DNA from: Pseudopontixanthobacter vadosimaris
Lineage (GTDB): Bacteria > Pseudomonadota > Alphaproteobacteria > Sphingomonadales > Sphingomonadaceae
NCBI RefSeq assembly: GCF_012979275.1
Contig: NZ_JABASZ010000039.1
Location: 1 to 64,000, forward strand
Length of the DNA: 64,000 nt
Reading direction: 5' to 3'
Shown: in pieces, positions 8,517 to 15,865 of the stretch
How the letters are laid out: the number at the start of each line of letters is the position of its first letter
Numbering within the stretch: position 1 is the first letter of the stretch
Position numbers and translations under genes: made by a program
The notes under the pieces: model-generated
Told to the model about the DNA's origin: nothing
The model's database searches: none
Seen by the model: only the letters and a program-made list of their open reading frames with translations

Positions 8517-10082
8517 TCAATAAGCGCGGGCGAGCAGGATCCGCTCCGTCGCTGGCGCGCCAGTGAAGATGCAGGCAGCATCCGCGGCGGCAGACTGGCT
8601 CGGAACATTGCGGATGGTCAGCTTCAGCGACTTCAATCGTTCGACAATCTTGTCCAGCTCCGCGCCCGTCGGTTTCGACCATTGCACCTCCACCCAGCCG
8701 GGATATTTTCCGTTGCTGGTAAAGAATTCTGCCACCGCGTCGAAGCTGTCCAGGCCGCGCGTGATATTGGCCTCGCGCCGTTCTTCTGCCTGCCGGAACA
8801 GTTCGGCCTGGATTTCTTCCAGCAGATGCGGAACGTCTTCTGCCGCTGCTTCGATAGCGGGAGCGGAAAAGTCCGGTTTGCCATTATCGGCCCAGAGGCG
8901 ATCGCGCCGCAGAAAGCTGACGGTCCCGGCATCCATGTCCCGGCTGCCGACTTCGATGATGATCGGTGCGCCTTTCCGCACCCAGTCCCAACGTTTGGCC
9001 GCCGCCTTGCCGGGTTTCCGGTCCAGCAGCACGCGAACGGGTTCGCCCAGCGCCGATCTGCCGGCAAGTTTCGCGCGCAGGCCTTCGCAATATTCGAGCA
9101 GCGCGGCATCTTCCGGCTTGTCGCGCAGCATCGGCAGGATAATCACCTGCCAGGGGGCGATGCGCGGCGGCACGCGCAGGCCGTCATCGTCGCCATGCAC
9201 CATGATGATGCCGCCGATCATCCGCGTCGACACGCCCCAGCTGGTGGTATGGCACAGCGCCTGCTGCCCTTCGCGGTCCTGATAATTGATGTTCGCCGCT
9301 TCGGAGAAATTGGTGCCGAGATAATGGCTGGTGCCGGCCTGCAGCGCCTTGCCGTCCTGCATCATCGCCTCGATTGACCAGGTCTCGACCGCGCCGGGAA
9401 AGCGCTCATTCTCCGGCTTCTCGCCGGCAATCACCGGCAGCGCGAGATCGTCCTCGGCGCAGGCGCGATAGACTTCGAGCATCCGCAGCGTATGTTCGCG
9501 CGCTTCCGCCTCATCGGCATGGGCGGTGTGCCCTTCCTGCCACAGGAATTCGGTCGTCCGCAGGAACATGCGGGTCCGCATTTCCCACCGCACCACATTC
9601 GCCCACTGGTTGGTCAGCAACGGCAGGTCGCGCCAGCTTTGCACCCAACGCGCCATCGCATCGCCGATGATGGTTTCGGACGTGGGGCGGACGACCAGCG
9701 GTTCTTCCAGCTTCGCTTCGGGATCGGGTATCAGCCCCCCTTCCCCGTCCGCGATCAGCCGGTGGTGGGTGACGACCGCCATTTCCTTGGCGAAACCTTC
9801 GACATGCTGCGCCTCCCGCTCGAAATTCGACAGCGGGATGAAGATCGGAAAATAGCAATTTTCATGGCCGGTCGCCTTGATCCGGTCGTCCAGCAGCCGC
9901 TGGATACGCTCCCAGATTCCGTAACCCCATGGCTTGATGACCATGCAGCCGCGCACGCCCGATTCCTCTGCAAGATCGGCAGCGGAGATTACCTCCTGAT
10001 ACCATTGCGCGAAATCGTCGGCACGGCGGGCGGTCAGGGCGTGGCGTATGTTTGACAAAGGGGTATTACTCGTTCTGGTCAA
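8517..10082 (-). CDS. proS: Proline--tRNA ligase, archaeal/eukaryal-type
   Basis: Class II aminoacyl-tRNA synthetase charging tRNA-Pro. The 521-residue chain follows the archaeal/eukaryal-type (TIGR00408-like) ProRS: the early segment ESGVRGCMVIKPWGYGIWE, motif 2 around VVRWEMRTRMFLRTTEFLWQ, a class II motif 3 region near GVSTRMIGGIIMVHGDDDG, an anticodon-binding domain, and a C-terminal extra domain ending in the tyrosine that this class typically has (ARAY). There is no bacterial-type editing insertion. The start is TTG at 10082. Many alphaproteobacteria instead carry a short bacterial-type ProRS of about 440 residues, so this gene's phylogenetic origin is of interest. Confidence 0.95.
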   Translation of the reverse strand: MTRTSNTPLSNIRHALTARRADDFAQWYQEVISAADLAEESGVRGCMVIKPWGYGIWERIQRLLDDRIKATGHENCYFPIFIPLSNFEREAQHVEGFAKEMAVVTHHRLIADGEGGLIPDPEAKLEEPLVVRPTSETIIGDAMARWVQSWRDLPLLTNQWANVVRWEMRTRMFLRTTEFLWQEGHTAHADEAEAREHTLRMLEVYRACAEDDLALPVIAGEKPENERFPGAVETWSIEAMMQDGKALQAGTSHYLGTNFSEAANINYQDREGQQALCHTTSWGVSTRMIGGIIMVHGDDDGLRVPPRIAPWQVIILPMLRDKPEDAALLEYCEGLRAKLAGRSALGEPVRVLLDRKPGKAAAKRWDWVRKGAPIIIEVGSRDMDAGTVSFLRRDRLWADNGKPDFSAPAIEAAAEDVPHLLEEIQAELFRQAEERREANITRGLDSFDAVAEFFTSNGKYPGWVEVQWSKPTGAELDKIVERLKSLKLTIRNVPSQSAAADAACIFTGAPATERILLARAY

Positions 10083-10129
10083 TTGGCGGAAACTCGGCCC
10101 GGCACTGGTGAGCCGGGAGCGATGGAAGC

Positions 10130-10714
10130 TTAGCTGTCCATATCGTCCAGGCGCTTCTGCATGGCAGCCATCTGTTCGCGCAGGGCCTTCAGATCATCTT
10201 GCGCCGATGCATTCTTGCCCGACTGGTCGCCATCCCCACCGCCAACCGCCCCGTCGTCGTGTCCGCCGCGGGGCATGAAGGCTTCGGTCGCTGCCCGCAT
10301 CATCGCCATGTTTGTTTCCGCCATGCGCGACAGCGGATTGCCGGTGCCGACGCCCGTCTGGAACGCCGACTGGAACTTCGCCTGGTTACGGCGAAAATTG
10401 GCCATGCTGGCTTCCAGGTAATGCGGCATCATGGCCTGCATCGAATTGCCATACATCGAGATCAGCTGCCGCAGAAAGCTGACGGGAAGCATATGTTCGC
10501 CGTTGGCTTCTTCCTCCATGATAATCTGGGTCAGGATGGAGTGGGTGATATCGTCGCCTGACTTGGCATCGACGACCTGAAAATCGACGCCTTCCCGCGT
10601 CATGCGCGCAAGATCGTCCAGCGTGATGTAGCTGGAGCAACTGGTGTTGTAGAGCCGCCGGTTGGCGTATTTCTTGATGATTACCGGGCCGTCGCCGGAT
10701 TTAACCTTGGCCAT
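10130..10714 (-). CDS. phaR: Polyhydroxyalkanoate synthesis regulator PhaR
   Basis: The 194-residue protein carries the PHB/PHA accumulation regulator N-terminal DNA-binding domain (IIKKYANRRLYNTSCSSYIT, then LARMTREG) followed by the PHB-accumulation domain (HMLPVSFLRQLISMYGNSMQ). A low-complexity Gly/Asp region and a C-terminal coiled coil (DDLKALREQMAAMQKRLDDM) complete it. PhaR represses phasin and its own gene, is released by nascent PHA granules and so couples granule formation to phasin supply. No phaC, phaB or phasin gene lies in the window, so its targets are elsewhere. A promoter-like sequence lies upstream. Confidence 0.9.
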   Translation of the reverse strand: MAKVKSGDGPVIIKKYANRRLYNTSCSSYITLDDLARMTREGVDFQVVDAKSGDDITHSILTQIIMEEEANGEHMLPVSFLRQLISMYGNSMQAMMPHYLEASMANFRRNQAKFQSAFQTGVGTGNPLSRMAETNMAMMRAATEAFMPRGGHDDGAVGGGDGDQSGKNASAQDDLKALREQMAAMQKRLDDMDS

Positions 10715-10746
10715 CTTGCGCGTCCCTCTTGCATTGCATCACGAGG

Positions 10747-10776
10747 CATTTAGCACTTGCAGCATACACTAGGCAA
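10747..10776 (-). promoter_or_regulatory. Candidate phaR promoter
   Basis: On the minus strand TTGCCT (10776-10771) and TAAATG (10752-10747) are 18 bases apart and lie about 35 bases before the phaR ATG. The surrounding segment is rich in TGC and GCA words, which are known elements of PhaR sites in other bacteria, so autoregulation is possible. This is a pattern match only. Confidence 0.3.
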
Positions 10777-10787
10777 CTGCACTTGGA

Positions 10788-11828
10788 TCATCGTAGGCGA
10801 TGGCCGATGACGGTGAGCAGTTCATATTGCGACAGGCCGCAGCGCTGCGCGGCACCGGGCATATCGAAAGGGATGTCCAGCCAGTCGCCTTCGCGCAAAT
10901 CCGGGGCATTCGTCAGATCCAGCACGATCATATCCATCGAAACCTTGCCGATCAGCGGCAGCACCCGGCCCTCATGCGTCAGGGCCTCCCCGCCCCTGCT
11001 GCGAAGAAATCCGTCGGCATAGCCGATGGAGACGATCCCCGATGGTAGGGCTCGATCCGCGATATAGGTTCCGTTGTAGCCGACCCTGTCGCCCGGTTCG
11101 AGATCGCGCCGCAGTAACAGGGCGGCCTGCGGATAGGCAACCTGCCGGATATCGTCCGTCAGTTCCGGCCGGGGAATACCGCCATACAGTGCCAGACCGG
11201 GCCGCGTGAGATCGAAGGTGTAGTCCGGCCCGAGCACGATCCCCGCGCTATTGGCCAGACTGTACCGCTTCGCCTTCACCATCGCCCGCGCTTCGCGAAA
11301 CAGCTTCAGCTGGCGCCGATTGGACGGGCTTGCCTCGTCGGCCGACGCCAGATGCGACAAGAGAGTGACGACATCGAGCGTGGCGATCAGCGGATCGGAA
11401 AGATCCCGCATGGCAAGCCCCAGCCGGTTGATGCCGGTATCCACCATCACGTCACACGCACCGCCGCCGGCCTCCGCCCATAATTTCGCCTGATCCAGCG
11501 AATTGATGACCGGGCGGGCACCGACGGCTCGGGCATAATCCGTTTCGGTCCGGCTGATCAGGCCGTGCAGAACGGATATGTCTGATGCAGGAACATAGCG
11601 AACAACGTCCGCGACTTCGCTCCAGTGGGCGACGAAGAAATCGCGGGCACCCGCTCCGCGCAGCACCGGAACGCACCTGTCGACACCCAGGCCATAGCAA
11701 TCCGCCTTCACCGCAGCGCCGGCCCGGCCGGGCGCCGACATCCTGTCGAGCTGGTGCCAATTTGCAGCAAGTGCGTCGCTGTCCAGATTGACCCGCAGAG
11801 TGGCCGGCGGAGGCGCGATGTCATTCAT
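10788..11828 (-). CDS. alr: Alanine racemase
   Basis: PLP-dependent interconversion of L- and D-alanine for peptidoglycan. With the ATG at 11828 the protein has 346 residues, shows the Schiff-base lysine K41 in AAVKADCYGLG and the catalytic tyrosine Y251 in RVGYNGTY. The longer upstream reading frame (to 12074) is rejected because the family starts just before RVNLDSDALAANW. The start overlaps the stop of the upstream transporter by eight bases, so the two are coupled. It belongs to the downstream end of the radA-cvpA-IscU-like-MFS-alr run. Confidence 0.95.
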   Translation of the reverse strand: MNDIAPPPATLRVNLDSDALAANWHQLDRMSAPGRAGAAVKADCYGLGVDRCVPVLRGAGARDFFVAHWSEVADVVRYVPASDISVLHGLISRTETDYARAVGARPVINSLDQAKLWAEAGGGACDVMVDTGINRLGLAMRDLSDPLIATLDVVTLLSHLASADEASPSNRRQLKLFREARAMVKAKRYSLANSAGIVLGPDYTFDLTRPGLALYGGIPRPELTDDIRQVAYPQAALLLRRDLEPGDRVGYNGTYIADRALPSGIVSIGYADGFLRSRGGEALTHEGRVLPLIGKVSMDMIVLDLTNAPDLREGDWLDIPFDMPGAAQRCGLSQYELLTVIGHRLR

Positions 11829-13446
11829 CGGCGGCAAAGTCGCGCGGCGGACCGCCGGGCAACCCCCAGATGGCAACCAGAAGCCCAAATGCCACGACCA
11901 CCCAGGTGTACCACAGTCCGGAATAGGCATCGCCTGTCGTGGCGATGATATATCCGGCGATGAGCGGCAGAAACCCGCCGAGATAGCCTGCGCCGATGTG
12001 ATAGGGGATCGACATCGAGCTGTAGCGGATCTTCGGCGGGAACATTTCCGCCAGCAAGGCGGCCACCGATCCATAGGTAAGCGCCGACAGGCCGCCGAGG
12101 CACAGGAGCAGCGCGATTATGCCGATGATGTTTGCAGGCGGTGGTACCTGCGTCGAAAAATCATAGCCTGCCTCTTCCAGCCAGTCGCGCAAATTCGCGC
12201 TGCGCTCCGTCTCGGCGAGCGCGCTATAGTCATGACTTTCCGCGCCGATGCTCAAGACCGGCGCCGGGCCTGGTGCGATGTCATAGGGTACGCCCAGAGC
12301 GGTAAGGTCGGACAGCAGGCGCCCGCAGGATGTCGCCTGTTCATCGGCGAAGGCATCGAACTCGCAACCGGCGCCCGCGATGGTGACGGGCGCATCGCGG
12401 GCATCGTCGCGCAGGCCCGGGTTCGCCAGCGCCCCGATCCCCCAGAAGATGGGGAACAGCAGCAGCAGGGTCAAAGCCGCCCCGATCACGATGGGTTTCT
12501 TGCGCCCCACGAAATCGGACCAGCGCCCGACAAGCAGGTAGAAGCCCATGGAGAGGAGGCCGGCAACGAGCATGATGATCTCGACCACCTGCTCCTCCAC
12601 CCGCATCGGCCCGCGCAGGAAGCTCAGCCCGGAGAAGAAAGCCGTGTACCAGATGGTCGTGAGCACGCCCGTCACCCCGAACAGCACGACGAAAACGCGC
12701 TTCTTGTTTCCCGGATAGGTGAAACTTTCCACGAAGGGATTGGCCGCCGTTCCGCCTGCTGCCTTCATCGCCTGGAAGACCGGACTTTCACTCAGCTTCA
12801 GGCGCATCCACAAGGATATGCCGAGCAATATTATCGACAGGAGGAAAGGAATGCGCCACCCCCATTCCACGAAATCGTCGGCAGGGACGAGGAAACGGCA
12901 GGCTATGACGACGAGGATCGACAGGACGAAACCGCCAACCACGCTCGCCTGGATGAAAGCGGTGTAGTAGCCGCGCTTTTCCTTCGGCGCATGTTCCGCG
13001 ACATAGATCGCCGCACCACCATATTCGCCGCCCAGCGCCAGGCCCTGGAGAATGCGCAGGAGGATAACGATAGCGGGCGCGGCAAGGCCGATGGTGGCGG
13101 CGCTCGGCACCAGTCCGACCCCTGCCGTTGCCACGCCCATCAGCGTCACGGTGACGAGGAAGGTGTATTTGCGGCCCAGTCGGTCGCCCAGGAACCCGAA
13201 CAGGATCGCCCCGAGCGGCCGAAATCCGAAGCCGACGGCGAAGCCCGCCCAGACGAGCAGCAATTGCAGCGTCGAATTGTCGGATGGAAAGAATGCCGCA
13301 CCGATCAGCGATGCCAGCGTTCCATAGATGAAGAAGTCGTACCATTCGAAAATGGTGCCGGCGGAACTTGCCGCGATCACGAGGCGGATTTCCTTTGCGC
13401 TGGGTTCGCGCATGGCTGGTGCCTTGTCCCCCGTCATCCCGATCAT
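11821..13446 (-). CDS. MHS-type MFS transporter with long loop insertion
   Basis: A 541-residue polytopic inner-membrane protein. The N-terminal half carries the metabolite:H+ symporter signature: GTIFEWYDFFIYG in the first helix, FRPLGAILFGFLGDRLGRK in the loop between helices 2 and 3, and QGLALGGEYGG in helix 4. These resemble the ProP/KgtP-type MHS family, which moves organic acids or compatible solutes with protons. The length exceeds the usual 430-450. The excess is a hydrophilic stretch of about 100 residues with two cysteines (GAGCEFDAFA and TSCGRLL) between later membrane helices. Substrate is unknown. Start alternatives are the ATG at 13446 or 13437. Confidence 0.85.
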   Translation of the reverse strand: MIGMTGDKAPAMREPSAKEIRLVIAASSAGTIFEWYDFFIYGTLASLIGAAFFPSDNSTLQLLLVWAGFAVGFGFRPLGAILFGFLGDRLGRKYTFLVTVTLMGVATAGVGLVPSAATIGLAAPAIVILLRILQGLALGGEYGGAAIYVAEHAPKEKRGYYTAFIQASVVGGFVLSILVVIACRFLVPADDFVEWGWRIPFLLSIILLGISLWMRLKLSESPVFQAMKAAGGTAANPFVESFTYPGNKKRVFVVLFGVTGVLTTIWYTAFFSGLSFLRGPMRVEEQVVEIIMLVAGLLSMGFYLLVGRWSDFVGRKKPIVIGAALTLLLLFPIFWGIGALANPGLRDDARDAPVTIAGAGCEFDAFADEQATSCGRLLSDLTALGVPYDIAPGPAPVLSIGAESHDYSALAETERSANLRDWLEEAGYDFSTQVPPPANIIGIIALLLCLGGLSALTYGSVAALLAEMFPPKIRYSSMSIPYHIGAGYLGGFLPLIAGYIIATTGDAYSGLWYTWVVVAFGLLVAIWGLPGGPPRDFAADE

Positions 13447-13477
13447 CCCCCGCCGGCTTTATTCTGGCTGAGAAGCC

Positions 13478-13918
13478 TTAGCTTTGCGGCTCGATGTTGC
13501 AAAGCGCCGCCGATGCGGCTTTCCACGGCAATGCGATGACCCCGTGACGGGCAGGATATTCGCGCGCTGCTTCCAGCACCGCAATGCCGGCCCATTCGGG
13601 CTGCGTTCCTGTTCCTGCAAGCCACTGTTCGATGTTGCTGGCAGCAGCATCGATATCAGCAGCATCGGAACCGATCGCGCCAGCAGCAAAGATCGCCGCT
13701 GCCGCCTGGCCGACCGCGCAGGCGCTCACCATCATCCCGAGCTTCCGTATACGGCCTGCGTCGTCGCAGTCGATCCCCATCGAGATCGTACTGCCGCAAG
13801 TGCGCGAGCGCGCTTCGGCATGGCGGTTCATGCCGCCGATCAGCGGGTAATCGCCGAGCGATACGGCAAGGCCGAGCAGTTCCGGTGTATAGAGGCGCGC
13901 TGCAGGCAAAGCGCTCAC
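13478..13918 (-). CDS. IscU/NifU-N-like iron-sulfur scaffold protein
   Basis: The 146-residue protein matches the small scaffold family annotated in alphaproteobacteria as iron-sulfur cluster assembly scaffold. Cysteines in the expected three regions are C41 (RTCGSTI), C67 (VSACAVGQ) and C141 (ALCNIE), with the fold motif GSTISMGIDCDD. The GTG start at 13918 overlaps the cvpA stop as GTGA. No other isc or suf gene is nearby, so it would work with a machinery encoded elsewhere. The key lysine and glycine pattern of canonical IscU (LPPVK) is absent, so ligand use may differ. Confidence 0.75.
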   Translation of the reverse strand: MSALPAARLYTPELLGLAVSLGDYPLIGGMNRHAEARSRTCGSTISMGIDCDDAGRIRKLGMMVSACAVGQAAAAIFAAGAIGSDAADIDAAASNIEQWLAGTGTQPEWAGIAVLEAAREYPARHGVIALPWKAASAALCNIEPQS

Positions 13919-14448
13919 CGTTCCTCCCCGTCCACACCCGCTTCTTCACCTCGCAGTTCTTCGCGGCGTTGCTGGATCATCTGCACCAGGGCGTCGGCCC
14001 CGGCATTGACCGCGGAATAGCTTCGCGCCGAAGTGATCCACGTCGGCCGTCCGGCCACGCCCCACAGCGTGTCGTAGCCCAGCACCAGCAGGGAAAATGC
14101 CGCGACGACGATGATCGCCCCCTTTATCGCGCCGAAGCCGAAACCGAGAACCCTGTCGATCGGCCCAAGTATCGAGGCCCGGGAAGTGCTGCCCGCCCAG
14201 CTGGCAATCAGCTTCATCGCCGCATAAGGGATCAGCAGCAGCAACGCAAAGGCGAGGACAGCCGCGCCGGACGGCGTCCCGATGTTGGGCGAAAGCCAGT
14301 CGTACAGCGGCGTGTGCAGATAATGGATGGCAAACAGCGCCAGGATCCACGCCGCCAGCGAGAGAACCTCCTGCACGAACCCGCGCAGGAAACCACCGAC
14401 GGCAGCCACGCCGACGATTATCAGAACGATGATATCGAAACCCGTCAT
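13915..14448 (-). CDS. CvpA family membrane protein
   Basis: The 177-residue protein has three to four hydrophobic segments starting MTGFDIIVLIIVGVAAVGG, then FVQEVLSLAAWILALFAI, an AVLAFALLLLIPY helix and a last AIIVVAAFSLLVLGY helix. It includes the CvpA hallmark GFLRGFVQEVLSLAAW and the glycine-rich GPIDRVLGFGFGAIKG. CvpA proteins are inner-membrane proteins linked to envelope stress and colicin V production, but their molecular job is not settled. It sits 14 bases after radA and overlaps the scaffold gene, so it is cotranscribed. Confidence 0.9.
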   Translation of the reverse strand: MTGFDIIVLIIVGVAAVGGFLRGFVQEVLSLAAWILALFAIHYLHTPLYDWLSPNIGTPSGAAVLAFALLLLIPYAAMKLIASWAGSTSRASILGPIDRVLGFGFGAIKGAIIVVAAFSLLVLGYDTLWGVAGRPTWITSARSYSAVNAGADALVQMIQQRREELRGEEAGVDGEER

Positions 14449-14462
14449 TTCGCCTTTGCGGA

Positions 14463-15830
14463 TTAGTCCTGCTTGACCACCCGGTCAACGAGGTTGGCGA
14501 GTTGCTTGACCTCCTGATAGTTAAGGTCCGGTGAATTTGCCTTTGCATCTGCGGGGCCGAAGCCCTTGGCAAACCCCAATTTCGCCGCCTCGCGCAGCCG
14601 CAAGGATGAATGCGCCACGGGCCGGACCTCTCCCGCCAGCGAAACTTCTCCGAACCAGACACTGTTTCTTGGCAGCGCCCTGTCGGACAGGGCGGACACG
14701 AGAGCCGCCGCAACTGCCAGATCGGCTGCGGGATCGGTCAGGCGGTATCCGCCCGCCACGTTCAGGTAGACTTCGGCCGAGCTGAAGTTCAGGCCGCATC
14801 GCGATTCGAGTACCGCCAGCAGCATCGCCAGCCGTCCGCCGTCCCACCCCACGACGGCGCGCCTCGGCGTGGCTCCGGACTGCAGGCGGACGATGAGAGC
14901 CTGCACTTCAATCAGAACCGGCCGTGTGCCCTCCAGTGCCGGAAATACGGCGCTGCCTGCCAGCGGTTCGTCTCGCCCGGACAGGAACAGCATGGACGGG
15001 TTGGCGACCTCTTCCAGCCCTGCCCCCGCCATCGCGAAGACGCCGATCTCGTCCACGGCACCGAAGCGATTCTTCAGGGCACGAAGGATGCGATATTGAT
15101 GGCTGCGTTCACCCTCGAAGCTCATTACCACGTCGACCATGTGTTCGAGCACACGCGGCCCGGCAATGCTGCCATCCTTGGTGACATGGCCGACGAGGAC
15201 CATGGCGACGCCGTTTTCCTTTGCGTAACGGATCAGTTCGAAAGCGCAGCCGCGAACCTGACTGACCGTTCCCGGCGCCCCTTCTATCGTGTCGGAATGC
15301 ATTGTCTGGATTGAGTCGATGACCAGCAGGGCCGGCGGTTCCATGGTGCCAAGCGTCGTCAGAATGTCGCGCACCGATGTCGCGGCCGCCAGTTTCAGCG
15401 GCGCGTCGGCCAGGCCCAGCCGCGCCGCGCGCAAACGGACCTGCCCCGCAGCTTCCTCTCCGCTGACATAGACGGTTTCGCCGCCTGCCTTGGCGATCTT
15501 GGCTGCCGCCTGCAGCAGCAGGGTGGATTTGCCGATACCCGGATCGCCGCCCATCAATATGGCCGATCCCGGCACCAGCCCCCCGCCAAGCGCCCGATCG
15601 AATTCGGCAAGCCCGGTCGGGCGCCGCTTCAGTTCCTCTCCGGGCGCATCCAGCTTGACGAATTCTACCGGCCGCCCCCCGCTCGACAGATCGTGCTTCT
15701 GCGAGAAAACGGTGGCTGGTGCATCCTCCACCAGCGTGTTCCATTCGGCGCAATCGCCGCACTGGCCCTGCCAGCGATGGGCAACGCTGCCGCAGGCCTG
15801 ACAGATATATCGACGCTTCGTTTTAGCCAT
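14463..15830 (-). CDS. radA: DNA repair protein RadA (Sms)
   Basis: A 455-residue branch-migration helicase related to RecA that acts in recombinational repair. In order: a C4 zinc finger (C10, C13, C24, C27), the Walker A motif GGDPGIGKS near residues 94-102, a Walker B/sensor region LLVIDSIQT, the RadA-specific LKNRFGAVDEIGVF motif, and a Lon-like C-terminal domain including a conserved QSGATPRRAVVGWDGGR. The start at 15830 is supported by the zinc finger beginning almost at once. It is the first gene of the radA-cvpA run and is divergent to the patatin gene, the two starts being only 36 bases apart. Confidence 0.96.
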   Translation of the reverse strand: MAKTKRRYICQACGSVAHRWQGQCGDCAEWNTLVEDAPATVFSQKHDLSSGGRPVEFVKLDAPGEELKRRPTGLAEFDRALGGGLVPGSAILMGGDPGIGKSTLLLQAAAKIAKAGGETVYVSGEEAAGQVRLRAARLGLADAPLKLAAATSVRDILTTLGTMEPPALLVIDSIQTMHSDTIEGAPGTVSQVRGCAFELIRYAKENGVAMVLVGHVTKDGSIAGPRVLEHMVDVVMSFEGERSHQYRILRALKNRFGAVDEIGVFAMAGAGLEEVANPSMLFLSGRDEPLAGSAVFPALEGTRPVLIEVQALIVRLQSGATPRRAVVGWDGGRLAMLLAVLESRCGLNFSSAEVYLNVAGGYRLTDPAADLAVAAALVSALSDRALPRNSVWFGEVSLAGEVRPVAHSSLRLREAAKLGFAKGFGPADAKANSPDLNYQEVKQLANLVDRVVKQD

Positions 15831-15865
15831 GCCAGGGGAATTAGCAGAACATAGGTGGAACGCAA

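Noticed and set aside
10751-10760. TTAGCACTTG upstream of phaR resembling half of a CIRCE repeat
   Set aside because: The GAGTGCTAA partner is absent at the right distance.
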